The notes below the pieces were generated by a model, which worked only from the letters and a program-made list of their open reading frames with translations, was not told the origin of the DNA and did no database searches. A DNA stretch of 64,000 nt, from contig NZ_SPQT01000017.1 in NCBI RefSeq assembly GCF_004571025.1, positions 62,001 to 126,000 of the forward strand. The letters run 5' to 3'. The stretch comes from Bradyrhizobium niftali. GTDB lineage: Bacteria; Pseudomonadota; Alphaproteobacteria; Rhizobiales; Xanthobacteraceae. The position numbers and the translations under genes were made by a program. Shown here piece after piece: positions 35,414-43,510 of this stretch. Position 1 is the stretch's first letter. Every line of letters begins with the position of its first letter.

Positions 35414-36394
35414 ATGAGAGCACTTGGTCGAACATTGGCGCTCGCGGTGACGCTGGCGCTGACACAGGTCGCAAGCGGCCGCGCCGCGGATAGCATCCGC
35501 CTTGCGGTGCAGAAGACCGGAACATTCTCCTGGGAACTGGCCGCGATCCGCGCCAGCGGCCTCGACAAGGACGCCGACCTGTCGCTGGAGGTCACCGAGC
35601 TTGCGAGCCCCGAAGCCGGCAAGATCGCGCTCCGCGCCGGCAGCGCCGACATCATCCTGTCGGACTGGCTGTGGGTGTCGCGCGAGCGCGCCCTCGGCGC
35701 CAAGCTCACCTTCTACCCCTATTCCAGCGCACTCGGCGCGGTAATGGTGCCCGCGGCCTCGCCGATCAAGACGCTCGCCGACCTCAAGGGCCGCAAGCTC
35801 GCCGTCGGTGGCGGCCCGATCGACAAGAGCTGGCTGCTGCTGCAGGCGCGGATGAAGCAGGACGGCATCGACCTGAAGTCGGAAGCGACCATCGTCTATG
35901 GCGCGCCGCCTTTGATCGCCGCCAAGGCGCTCGACGGCGAGATGGATGCCAGCCTCAATTTCTGGAATTTCTGCGCCCAGCTCGAGGCCAAGGGCTTTCG
36001 CCGCCTCGCCGGCATCGAGGACATCCTTCCCAAGCTGGGCGCCAAGGGAGCAGTCTCCGCGGTCGGCTATGTCTTCGACGAGAGCTGGGCGGCAAGCCAT
36101 CGCGAGGCGGTGGCGCGCTTCATCGCGATGACCCGCAAGGCCAAGCAATTGCTGGTCACCTCCGACGCGGCCTGGGAGAAGATCGCGCCGCTCACCGGCA
36201 CGAGCGATGCCGTCATGCTCAAGACCTACCGTGACCGCTATCGCGACGGCATTCCGCGCCGAAGCATCGCCGACGAGGAGGCGGATGCGCGCGTGCTCTA
36301 TCGCGTGCTGGCCGAGACCGGCGGCCGCGACCTGGTCGGGCCGGCGGCCGAGCTCGATCCCGGCACCTTCTATCACGCAGTCCCCGGAGACTGA
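35414..36394 (+). CDS. NitT/TauT-type ABC transporter substrate-binding protein
   Basis: A ~326-residue periplasmic protein (signal MRALGRTLALAVTLALTQVA) with LAVQKTGTFSWELAAIRASG, GSADIILSDWLWVSRERALG, GRKLAVGGGPIDKSWLLLQA and LNFWNFCAQLEAKG. It resembles SsuA/NrtA-class binding proteins. An upstream ATG at 35363 would lengthen the N-terminus by 17 residues; 35414 was preferred because it starts the signal peptide. The substrate is unknown. Its setting among PQQ genes is suggestive only. Confidence 0.85.
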   Translation: MRALGRTLALAVTLALTQVASGRAADSIRLAVQKTGTFSWELAAIRASGLDKDADLSLEVTELASPEAGKIALRAGSADIILSDWLWVSRERALGAKLTFYPYSSALGAVMVPAASPIKTLADLKGRKLAVGGGPIDKSWLLLQARMKQDGIDLKSEATIVYGAPPLIAAKALDGEMDASLNFWNFCAQLEAKGFRRLAGIEDILPKLGAKGAVSAVGYVFDESWAASHREAVARFIAMTRKAKQLLVTSDAAWEKIAPLTGTSDAVMLKTYRDRYRDGIPRRSIADEEADARVLYRVLAETGGRDLVGPAAELDPGTFYHAVPGD

Positions 36395-36395
36395 G

Positions 36396-37133
36396 GTGCT
36401 GCGTCTTCTCTCGTTTTCCCTGTTCCTCGCGACCTGGTGGATTGCAGCGCTGTTCGTCGGCGGCGCAAAACTGCCCTCCCCGCCTGCCGTGCTCAACGTC
36501 ATCATCGCGGAAGCGTCGAGCGGCGCGCTGTTCCTGCATCTCGGCGCCACGCTGGCCCGCGTCGCACTCGCCTTCGTGCTGGCGATGTCGCTCGGCAGCG
36601 CCATCGGCTACCTGATGGGACGGGTAAAGCTTGCCGACCGGCTCGGCGATCCCTGGCTGATCCTGCTGCTCAACCTGCCGGCGCTGGTCGTGATCGTGCT
36701 GGCCTATATCTGGGCCGGTCTGACCGAGGCGGCCGCGATCGCCGCAATCGCCATCAACAAGCTGCCGACCGCCATCGTCACCTTGCGCGAGGGCACGCGC
36801 GCGCTCGACCGCTCGCTGGACGAGATGGCGAGCGTGTTCGCGATGCCGCGCTGGCGCGCCTTCCGCCATGTCGTGCTGCCGCAGCTTGCGCCCTATATCG
36901 CAGCCTCGGCCCGCTCCGGCCTGTCGCTGGTGTGGAAGATCGTGCTGGTCGCCGAACTCTTGGGACGGCCGAACGGCGTCGGCTTCGAGATCGGGGTCGC
37001 CTTCCAGCTGTTCGACACCCCGCGGCTGCTCGCCTACTCCCTGACATTCGCGGCCGTCGTGCTCGTGATCGAGACGGTGCTGGTGCAGCCGTTCGAGGCC
37101 CGTGCAACAAGGTGGCGGCCCCGTGCGGCTTGA
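36396..37133 (+). CDS. NitT/TauT-type ABC transporter permease
   Basis: A 245-residue membrane protein (GTG start one base after the binding-protein stop). It has six helices and the EAA-type loop LDEMASVFAMPRWRAFRHVV. Helices include VALAFVLAMSLGSAIGYLMG and LVVIVLAYIWAGLTEAAAI. It overlaps the ATPase gene by about 30 bp, indicating coupled translation. Confidence 0.9.
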   Translation: MLRLLSFSLFLATWWIAALFVGGAKLPSPPAVLNVIIAEASSGALFLHLGATLARVALAFVLAMSLGSAIGYLMGRVKLADRLGDPWLILLLNLPALVVIVLAYIWAGLTEAAAIAAIAINKLPTAIVTLREGTRALDRSLDEMASVFAMPRWRAFRHVVLPQLAPYIAASARSGLSLVWKIVLVAELLGRPNGVGFEIGVAFQLFDTPRLLAYSLTFAAVVLVIETVLVQPFEARATRWRPRAA

Positions 37134-37851
37134 GGTCGACATCACAGGCAAGGCGTTCAGGAACGCGGCGGGCGGGACGCAGGACGTGCTGGCGCCAATC
37201 AAGTTCGCGCTTCAATCCGGCGAGGTCGGCGTGCTGATCGGACCCTCCGGCTGCGGCAAGAGCACGATGCTGCGTATCCTCCTCGGGCTCGACCGCGACT
37301 TTCACGGGACCATCGCGCGACCACCGGAGGCGCGGATCGGCATGGTGTTCCAGGAACCGCGGCTGTTGCCGTGGCGCTCGGTCGAGCAGAACGTGCGGTT
37401 GGCTGCGCCCGGCATTTCCGATGCGAAGCTGTCGGAGCTGTTCAGGATCCTGGAGCTGGAGGCGCACCGCAGCCACTTTCCCGGCGAATTGTCGCTGGGC
37501 CTTGCCCGCCGCGTCGCGCTCGCCCGTGCCTTCGCGGTCGAGCCCGATCTGCTCGTGCTCGACGAGCCCCTCGCCTCGCTCGACGACGCGCTCGCAGGCC
37601 GCCTGCGCGACGAGATCGCCACGCTGGTGGCAAGCCGCCCCGTGATGACGCTGCTCGTCACCCACAGTATCGACGACGCGATCCGCCTCGGCGACCGCCT
37701 GTTCTTCCTGTCGCCGCGGCCGGCGCGCATCGTGGCCGAGGTGCCTATCGGCATCCCGCGCGACACGCGCGGCGAAGCCGAGATTGCCGCGATCAAGGCC
37801 GACCTCGCCCGACGAACTCAAGGCGACCGCGCCGAGCGAGATGTCTCATAG
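37102..37851 (+). CDS. NitT/TauT-type ABC transporter ATPase
   Basis: A 249-residue ATPase with Walker A GPSGCGKST, Q-loop MVFQEPRLLPW, Walker B LLVLDEPLASLDD and H-loop LLVTHSIDDA. The signature is degenerate (GELSLGLARRVALAR, where LSGGQ is usual), so activity may be altered. It starts with GTG at 37102, or GTG at 37123 if the first seven residues are not translated. Third gene of the transporter. Confidence 0.9.
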   Translation: MQQGGGPVRLEVDITGKAFRNAAGGTQDVLAPIKFALQSGEVGVLIGPSGCGKSTMLRILLGLDRDFHGTIARPPEARIGMVFQEPRLLPWRSVEQNVRLAAPGISDAKLSELFRILELEAHRSHFPGELSLGLARRVALARAFAVEPDLLVLDEPLASLDDALAGRLRDEIATLVASRPVMTLLVTHSIDDAIRLGDRLFFLSPRPARIVAEVPIGIPRDTRGEAEIAAIKADLARRTQGDRAERDVS

Positions 37852-37895
37852 CCGGTCGCCCGGCAGACGTGCTAGACAGGCCGGCGGCGGAGTTG

Positions 37896-38708
37896 ATGAT
37901 GACGCGGACGGTCGCCCTCGCAACGCTTGGTCTTGCGACGCTTGGCCTCGCACTCGTCGCGATGACGGCGCGCGCGCAGGACATGATGCGTGACGTCGAC
38001 CTCACCTCCCCCGCGATGGTCTCAGCCGAAATGACCAGGCCGGAGGTCGAGGCCGTGCTGGCCAAAGCGAGCGCCGCGCAGCCTGCCGATTTCACCGGCA
38101 AGCGCCTGTCGGGCCTCGATCTGTCGGGGCTGGACCTGTCCAACGCGATTTTCCGCGCCGCGCGGCTCAACAAGACAATACTCCGGGACGCCAGGCTCGA
38201 CCGTGCGATCCTCGATCAGGCCTGGCTGCTGGATGCGGATCTTACCGGCGCAAGCCTGAAGGGCGCCAATCTGTTCGCGTCGCAAATGGCCCGCGCGCGC
38301 CTCGACGGCGCGAACCTGTCGGGAGCGCGCATCGCTGCCGACCTCACCGGCGCAAGCCTGGTCGGCGCCTCGATCGCGGACGCGCATCTTGGCGCCGATA
38401 TGCGCAACCAGTCGATGGGGCTGATGCGCGCGGTGCTGAGATCCGCCAACCTGGAGCGGCTGAACGCGCGCAACGCCGATTTGTCACGCGTCGATCTTGA
38501 ATTTGCCTCCCTCAAGGGAGCCGACCTGACCGGTGCGTCGCTCAAAAATGCTCAGCTCGGCGGCGCCGACCTGACCGGAGCCACCGTCACCGACACCGAT
38601 TTCGATGGCGCTGATCTTACCTCAGCGAAGCTGATCGCGCCGATCGGCCTTGACCGCGCCCGGAATTTCGACAAGGCAAAGAACCGCGAGCGCCTGATCA
38701 GACAATAA
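37896..38708 (+). CDS. Exported pentapeptide-repeat protein
   Basis: A 270-residue protein with signal peptide (VALATLGLATLGLALVAMTA) and, after residue ~65, about 35 A(D/N)LxG pentapeptides (FTGKRLSGLDLSGLDLSNA, DLTGASLKGANLF). These build a right-handed beta-helix. Periplasmic pentapeptide proteins have scaffold or binding roles. It ends with a charged tail (FDKAKNRERLIRQ). It lies 44 bp after the ABC ATPase and is probably co-transcribed. Confidence 0.9.
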   Translation: MMTRTVALATLGLATLGLALVAMTARAQDMMRDVDLTSPAMVSAEMTRPEVEAVLAKASAAQPADFTGKRLSGLDLSGLDLSNAIFRAARLNKTILRDARLDRAILDQAWLLDADLTGASLKGANLFASQMARARLDGANLSGARIAADLTGASLVGASIADAHLGADMRNQSMGLMRAVLRSANLERLNARNADLSRVDLEFASLKGADLTGASLKNAQLGGADLTGATVTDTDFDGADLTSAKLIAPIGLDRARNFDKAKNRERLIRQ

Positions 38709-38749
38709 TGGCGTCGCCTTGGGTGGACGATCTTTGGGAGGACGATTTG

Positions 38750-39097
38750 ATGCGTTGGGGTCTGGTGCTGATCACGTTGCTGGCGCTTGCCGGCGAAGCC
38801 GCCGCACAAAGCAAGGGCAAGGGCATCCGGCTCTGGAATCTGACCACGGAAACCATCACCGGCTTCCAGCTATCGCCGGTTGGCAAGCCCGAGTTCGGCC
38901 CGAACCAGACCTTGAACGACAAGGACAAGGAGGTCGATCACGACGAGCGGCTGCGCATCACCGGCATCGAGCCTGGCCGCTATGACGCCAAGGTCACCTT
39001 TCCCAATGCGCGCCAGTGCTTCGTCCTCGGTATCGAGATCAAGGCGGATGCTGTGTTCTCGATCGCCGACAAGGACCTGAAGGACTGCACGAAATAG
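38750..39097 (+). CDS. Small exported protein of unknown function
   Basis: A 115-residue protein with signal peptide MRWGLVLITLLALAGEAAA. The mature domain (IRLWNLTTETITGFQLSPVG, PNQTLNDKDKEVDHDERLRI, RYDAKVTFPNARQCFVLGIE) looks like a small beta-sandwich with an acidic DKDKEVDHDE stretch that could bind a metal ion. The ATG is preceded by GGGAGGACG. Function unknown. Confidence 0.75.
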   Translation: MRWGLVLITLLALAGEAAAQSKGKGIRLWNLTTETITGFQLSPVGKPEFGPNQTLNDKDKEVDHDERLRITGIEPGRYDAKVTFPNARQCFVLGIEIKADAVFSIADKDLKDCTK

Positions 39098-39107
39098 GAC
39101 GGCCGCG

Positions 39108-39317
39108 TCACGCCTTGTCGTTCGCGTGCGGATATTCGCAGCGCCACCGCACCGCCTGCCACTTCGGATGCTCGCCGACCCATTGCGCGATATAGGGTGG
39201 CGCGGCCATCGCGCATTGCCGCGGCGACCCCGCATAGTTGAACACCAGATGCTGTTCCTCGCAGGTCGCAGGCGACAGCACCGCACACACGGTCACCACC
39301 AGGTCGATCGGGTTCAT
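39108..39317 (-). CDS. Small conserved-looking exported protein
   Basis: A 69-residue ORF, MNPIDLVVTVCAVLSPATCE, with AMAAPPYIAQWVGEHPKWQA and ending WRCEYPHANDKA. It has a short hydrophobic N-terminus and four Cys. Similar short proteins are common in rhizobia, to my knowledge without assigned function. It is convergent with the 115-residue gene. Confidence 0.6.
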   Translation of the reverse strand: MNPIDLVVTVCAVLSPATCEEQHLVFNYAGSPRQCAMAAPPYIAQWVGEHPKWQAVRWRCEYPHANDKA

Positions 39318-39430
39318 GCCGGAATCCTCTCGCGGGACGATGGAATTTAGCACGAAAGGTTACGTTTCAAGGAGAAGGAAGTTTCAATCCGGCGTGAGGG
39401 ATGGATGGGCTGGTTTCCGTGTGACCATCC

Positions 39431-39532
39431 TTCGAGACGCCCGCTTTGGCGGGCTCCTCAGGATGAGGTCTTGTTGCGAGCCGAAATCTTAGACCCTCAT
39501 GGTGGGGAGCCCGCCAAAGCGGGCGTCTCGAA
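39431..39532. repeat. Long palindromic repeat, GAGACGCCCGC family
   Basis: Perfect 27-bp arms (TTCGAGACGCCCGCTTTGGC... and its complement) surround a 48-nt loop. It lies just past the 3' end of the outer membrane protein gene (minus strand) and upstream of the 69-residue gene. Confidence 0.8.
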
Positions 39533-39560
39533 CCACGAGCCCAAGCACTTTCAACCCACC

Positions 39561-40430
39561 TTAGAAATTCACCCCGAACACCAGCCGCGCCTGATGGCGC
39601 TCGAAATTGACGAGGTCGAGATTGGCGCCCGATCCGGCCGGACGGCCCCAGGCCTGCATGCTCCAGCTTAGTGTCAACCGCGATCGCTCCGAGAGCTGGA
39701 AATAGGCGGTCGGGCCGACGAACAGGGCCTGGCCCGAAAACTCGCCGAGACCGATGCCCTCGTACTGCCGGAAGTAGCGCAGCTCGCCGCCGAGCAGCAT
39801 GTTGGGCCTCACCCGCACGAGGCCGGCGAAGGCCGCGCCGATCGTGGAGCTTTTCTCGGACAGTCCCGCCACCTCGAAGCGCGCCCATTCGGGCTGATAG
39901 ATCAGGTTGAGGGCGCCGATGGCGAAGTTCGGGATCAGTTCGCGGTCGAAGGCGAGCGTGAAGTCGGTGCCGTACATCCGCCCCTTGGCGCCGCTGGTCT
40001 CGTCAATGCGGTCGCCGTGGAGCTCGGCGGCGACGGTCAGGCCAAACGGCGCGTGCTCGCGGTCGAGCAGGCGATAGCGCAGGTCGAGCGACGCGCCCTG
40101 GAAATTGAACTGACGGCGATCGTCGATATCGGGGACGCCGGTGATGTCGTGCAGGCTTGCGGTACCACCGACCTCGACGCGGAAGTTCGGCAACGGCACC
40201 ACCTCGATCTCGACCTCCTGCGCGAGGGCGCGATAGGTGCCGCCGCCCTTGCCGAACCGCCCCGTGGTCTGGGTCTGGAATTCGCGCTCGCCGGGATTGC
40301 CGACATCGGTGCCGATCATGAAGCCGAAGATGTGCTCGGTATCGAAGCCCTCCTCGGCGCTGGCACATGCCGGTGCAAGCACGACACCACACGTAACCGC
40401 CGTCCAGATTGTGAGGGCTCCAATGCGCAT
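39561..40430 (-). CDS. Outer membrane beta-barrel-like protein
   Basis: A 289-residue exported protein with signal MRIGALTIWTAVTCGVVLAP. Amphipathic strands alternate through the mature part (YRALAQEVEIEVVPLPNFRV, LRYRLLDREHAPFGLTVAAE, RSRLTLSWSMQAWGRPAGSG), and it ends ARLVFGVNF with the terminal Phe of outer membrane proteins. It sits directly downstream of pqqA on the same strand, separated by a hairpin. No closer family is recognised. Confidence 0.75.
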   Translation of the reverse strand: MRIGALTIWTAVTCGVVLAPACASAEEGFDTEHIFGFMIGTDVGNPGEREFQTQTTGRFGKGGGTYRALAQEVEIEVVPLPNFRVEVGGTASLHDITGVPDIDDRRQFNFQGASLDLRYRLLDREHAPFGLTVAAELHGDRIDETSGAKGRMYGTDFTLAFDRELIPNFAIGALNLIYQPEWARFEVAGLSEKSSTIGAAFAGLVRVRPNMLLGGELRYFRQYEGIGLGEFSGQALFVGPTAYFQLSERSRLTLSWSMQAWGRPAGSGANLDLVNFERHQARLVFGVNF

Positions 40431-40441
40431 CGCCGACACTA

Positions 40442-40477
40442 CCACGGCTTCGACGGCGTGTGCCATCGAAGCCGTGG
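40442..40477 (-). terminator. Hairpin after pqqA
   Basis: CCACGGCTTCGA and TCGAAGCCGTGG form a perfect 12-bp stem with a 12-nt loop, between pqqA and the outer membrane protein gene. No U-run is present; as in other pqqA loci, such a hairpin could raise pqqA mRNA relative to the next gene. Confidence 0.65.
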
Positions 40478-40491
40478 CAGGTCCGTCAGTC

Positions 40492-40572
40492 TTACTTGCG
40501 CGCAGCGCAGGCGTACATGTTGATTTCCATGCCGACCGGCACTTCCACGATCTTCGGAGCTTTCCAAGCCAT
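40492..40572 (-). CDS. pqqA: PqqA, peptide precursor of PQQ (stand-alone copy)
   Basis: A 26-codon ORF encoding MAWKAPKIVEVPVGMEIN then MYACAARK. It contains the diagnostic Glu-x3-Tyr pair (Glu16, Tyr20) that PqqE and PqqF/others crosslink and excise to make pyrroloquinoline quinone, the cofactor of the three PQQ dehydrogenases here. No pqqB, C, D or E lies within the window, so this is an orphan or extra copy. It is located between lanM-like and outer membrane protein genes on the same strand. Confidence 0.92.
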   Translation of the reverse strand: MAWKAPKIVEVPVGMEINMYACAARK

Positions 40573-40743
40573 CCGGGGTCTCCCAAGGTATTGAGCGCGA
40601 CATCGCGCGGGGCAAAACCTAGGGCTGCGTCAGGAGCAGCGCAAGCCTGGAATTGAACGGCAGATACAGCGAACTGTCGCATTTAGCCCGCGAATTTCCC
40701 TCTCGGGCAAATCACCTTCGCTCCCAGTCAAGCACTGCCGCTC

Positions 40744-41136
40744 TCAGCGCAACAGGCGCAGCAGCGCGCGGCCGGCGCGCGAGTTCAATTCCTTCGCATC
40801 CAGCGTCCCGTCCTTGTCCGGATTGGCGGCGTTGAAGCGCTGCTCCACCACCGACAGATATTCGTCGAGCGTGAGAGTCCCATCATGATCGGGATCGGCT
40901 GCTGCGAGTTCCTTGGCCGTCAATCGTCCGCGCAGCTCGCGGGCATCCAGCGTGCCGTCGCGATCGGGATCGAGCTTGGCGAACAATGCAGCGGCCGCCT
41001 TCTTCACCTCGGCAAGATCGAGCGTGCCGTCATTGTCGGTATCGAACATCTTGATCGCGTTGCCGGAGGCCGACCACGCCGGACCGGACAGCAGTGCAAT
41101 CGTGAGCGCAAGCGCAACAGAGCGACGCGAAATCAT
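40744..41136 (-). CDS. lanM: Lanmodulin-like lanthanide-binding EF-hand protein
   Basis: A 130-residue exported protein (signal ALALTIALLSGPAWSA) with four EF-hand loops: DTDNDGTLDLAE (32-43), DPDRDGTLDARE (56-67), DPDHDGTLTLDE (81-92), NPDKDGTLDAKE (105-116). Three of four have Pro at position 2 and the fourth starts with Asn, as in lanmodulin. Loops are separated by only 12-13 residues, the hallmark spacing of lanmodulin and much tighter than ordinary EF pairs. It should bind lanthanides in the periplasm. GGGAGG lies 5 bp before the ATG. It is divergent from a xoxF-like gene across 342 bp. The first loop has Thr at position 2, a difference from the model protein. Confidence 0.9.
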   Translation of the reverse strand: MISRRSVALALTIALLSGPAWSASGNAIKMFDTDNDGTLDLAEVKKAAAALFAKLDPDRDGTLDARELRGRLTAKELAAADPDHDGTLTLDEYLSVVEQRFNAANPDKDGTLDAKELNSRAGRALLRLLR

Positions 41137-41478
41137 CAAAACCTCCCTGACCAAGAGCCCCGATTCGAGCGGGATCGAAACGACATAAGTCCACAAGCAA
41201 GCCCCGGTTCAAGTCCGGAATTGCAACCTGCGCGCCGCACAACTCGCGGAACCAGACTGCCCTAACCCGGCGGCCTGCGCTCGGCACCGCTTCATGCCAC
41301 GGAATTTTTCCAGCGCCTGCGCACAAGTGAGAGGCGCCTGTAAGGTTTCCGTCAGGTGACCGGCACCTGCCGTCTAACATATCGGCGTCTCGATTACGAC
41401 TTTCGTATTGACGCGTTTTGCATTCCGGCGGAGTGTTGCTGTCGCAGCGTCAAAAGGCGCGCATATTGGGAGGAACGG
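41137..41478. other. Divergent promoter region lanM / xoxF-like operon
   Basis: A 342-bp region between the divergent lanM-like and xoxF-like genes, with no coding sequence. It holds the CAGGTG inverted repeat at 41353 and presumably both promoters. Confidence 0.6.
41353..41369. promoter_or_regulatory. Inverted repeat, possible operator
   Basis: CAGGTG-N5-CACCTG, 110 bp upstream of the xoxF-like start and 217 bp upstream of lanM. It is a candidate shared regulator site; there is no other support. Confidence 0.35.
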
Positions 41479-43143
41479 ATGAAACGCTTTGCGATGGCCG
41501 CGAGCCTCGTCATGCTTGCATCAACGTATGCAGACGCCCAGACCACCGAGCAATTGGTCAAGGGTGCGACCGATACATCGAACGTTCTCAACTACGGGAT
41601 GGGCTACAATCTCCAGCGCTTCTCGACCCTGAAGCAGATCAACAAGGACACGGTCAAGAACCTCGTCCCGGTCTGGAACTACTCCTTCAACGACGATCGC
41701 AGCGAAGAATCGCAGCCGCTGGTGTACCAGGGCGTGATCTACGTGACCTCGCACAACGCGACCATGGCGGTCGATGCCAAGACCGGCAAGCAGATCTGGA
41801 AGAGCAAGATAGAGTATCCCGCCGAGACGCCGCGCATCGTCTGCTGCGGCATCATCAACCGCGGCGCCGCGCTCTACGACGGCAAGGTGTTCCGCACCAC
41901 CCTCGACGCCAACGTGATCGCGCTCGACGCCAAGGACGGCAAGGAGCTGTGGCGGCAGAAGGCGGCCGACATCAAGGAAGGCTATTCGATGACGGTGGCC
42001 CCGCTGGTCGCCGACGGCGTCGTCATCACCGGCATCTCCGGCGCCGAGTTCGGCACCCGCGGCTTCATCGACGGCTGGGATCCGGCGACGGGCAAGCATC
42101 TGTGGCGCACCCATTCGATCCCCTCGCCCGACGAGCCCGGTGGCGACACCTGGAAGGGCGACACGTGGAAGCTCGGCGGCGGCTCGACCTGGATCACCGG
42201 CTCCTACGATCCCGAGCTGAACACGGTCTATTGGGGCATCGGCAATCCCGGCCCGTTCAACTCGGCGGTGCGCCCCGGCGACAACCTCTACACCTGCTCC
42301 GTGCTAGCGATGGATCCCAAGACCGGCAAGATCAAGTGGCACTACCAGTTCTCGCCGAACAATCCGTTCGACTATGACAGCGTGGCCGAAATGGTCCTCG
42401 CCGACATGAATGTCGAGGGCAAGCCGACCAAGGTGCTGATGGATGCCAACCGCAACGGCTTCTTCTACGTGCTCGATCGCACCAACGGAAAGCTGCTCGC
42501 GGCCAATCCTTACGTGAAGGTGAATTGGGCAACCGGCATCGACATGAAGACGGGTCGCCCCATCGAGACCGACGTTTCGAAGGACGCGCGCGAGGGCAAG
42601 AAGGTCACGGTCTATCCGTCGATCCTCGGCGGCAAGAACTGGGAGCCGATGTCGTTCAATCCGCAGACCGGCCTTGCCTACGCCAACACGCTCGCCTTCG
42701 GCGGCAGGTACAAGACCGAGCCCGTCACCTTCAAGCAGGGCGAATGGTATCTCGGCATGGACCTCACCGATCTCTGGGAATGGGGTGACGGCCCGCGCGG
42801 TCATCTGAAGGCGATCGATCCCATGACCGGCAAGGCCAAGTGGGAAGCGCCAAGCGACATCCCGCGCTTCTCGGGCGTGCTGTCGACCGCGGGCGGCGTC
42901 GTGTTCTCGGGCGCGCTGACCGGCGAGTTCGAGGCCTTCGACGCCGACACCGGCAAGAAGCTCTGGCAGTTCCAGACCGGCTCCGGCATCGAGGGGCAGC
43001 CGGTGACGTGGCAGCAGGACGGCGTGCAGTATGTTGCCGTCACCAGCGGCTATGGCGGCGTCTACTCGCTGTTCTCCGGCGACGAGCGGCTTGCCAAGGT
43101 GCCGCCCGGCGGCTCGCTGTGGGTCTTTGCAGTCAAGCAGTAA
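41479..43143 (+). CDS. PQQ-dependent alcohol dehydrogenase, XoxF-like paralogue 1
   Basis: A 554-residue quinoprotein with signal peptide (MKRFAMAASLVMLASTYADA) and an eight-bladed propeller. It has vicinal Cys122-Cys123 (RIVCCGII), metal-ligand Glu190 (SGAEFG), Asn256 (GIGNPG), catalytic Asp298 and the additional Asp300 (PFDYDSV), which marks lanthanide-dependent enzymes. It is shorter than and clearly diverged from the canonical XoxF at 48879. It oxidises a primary alcohol in the periplasm, passing electrons to the cytochrome encoded next. RBS GGGAGG. First gene of the dehydrogenase-cytochrome-XoxJ operon, divergent from lanM. Confidence 0.92.
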   Translation: MKRFAMAASLVMLASTYADAQTTEQLVKGATDTSNVLNYGMGYNLQRFSTLKQINKDTVKNLVPVWNYSFNDDRSEESQPLVYQGVIYVTSHNATMAVDAKTGKQIWKSKIEYPAETPRIVCCGIINRGAALYDGKVFRTTLDANVIALDAKDGKELWRQKAADIKEGYSMTVAPLVADGVVITGISGAEFGTRGFIDGWDPATGKHLWRTHSIPSPDEPGGDTWKGDTWKLGGGSTWITGSYDPELNTVYWGIGNPGPFNSAVRPGDNLYTCSVLAMDPKTGKIKWHYQFSPNNPFDYDSVAEMVLADMNVEGKPTKVLMDANRNGFFYVLDRTNGKLLAANPYVKVNWATGIDMKTGRPIETDVSKDAREGKKVTVYPSILGGKNWEPMSFNPQTGLAYANTLAFGGRYKTEPVTFKQGEWYLGMDLTDLWEWGDGPRGHLKAIDPMTGKAKWEAPSDIPRFSGVLSTAGGVVFSGALTGEFEAFDADTGKKLWQFQTGSGIEGQPVTWQQDGVQYVAVTSGYGGVYSLFSGDERLAKVPPGGSLWVFAVKQ

Positions 43144-43153
43144 CCACGGCACG

Positions 43154-43510
43154 ATGCTGAAGGACGAAGCTCACAAGACGGTGGCGACCATCGCCACCGT
43201 CGCGGTGCTGACGGTCGCGCTTGCGGCGACCGTTCGTGCCGCGGACGACGCAGCCGGCAATCCCGTGCAGGCACAGATCGACCTTGGCAAGTCGACCTAT
43301 GCTTCAAAGTGCTCGCACTGCCACGGTCCCAACATGATGAACTCCGGCACCATCACGCCGGACCTGCGCGCCTTTCCCGACGACAAGACGCGCTTCATCA
43401 CCACCGTGAAGAACGGCAAGAACAACAAGATGCCGCCCTGGGGCGATATCCTCAGCGACGACGAGATCGGTGATCTCTGGGTCTTCATCTCGAGCCGGAG
43501 GAAGCCATGA
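43154..43510 (+). CDS. c-type cytochrome, electron acceptor of paralogue 1
   Basis: A 118-residue class I cytochrome c with signal region (VATIATVAVLTVALAATVRA), haem-binding CSHCH (Cys53, Cys56, His57) and an axial Met in NNKMPPWGDIL. It should accept electrons from the upstream PQQ dehydrogenase. It lies 10 bp after that gene and overlaps the XoxJ gene by 4 nt (ATGA). Confidence 0.92.
   Translation: MLKDEAHKTVATIATVAVLTVALAATVRAADDAAGNPVQAQIDLGKSTYASKCSHCHGPNMMNSGTITPDLRAFPDDKTRFITTVKNGKNNKMPPWGDILSDDEIGDLWVFISSRRKP

Noticed and set aside
40442..40477. Small RNA gene
   Set aside because: The hairpin lies between co-oriented genes without a promoter-like sequence of its own.
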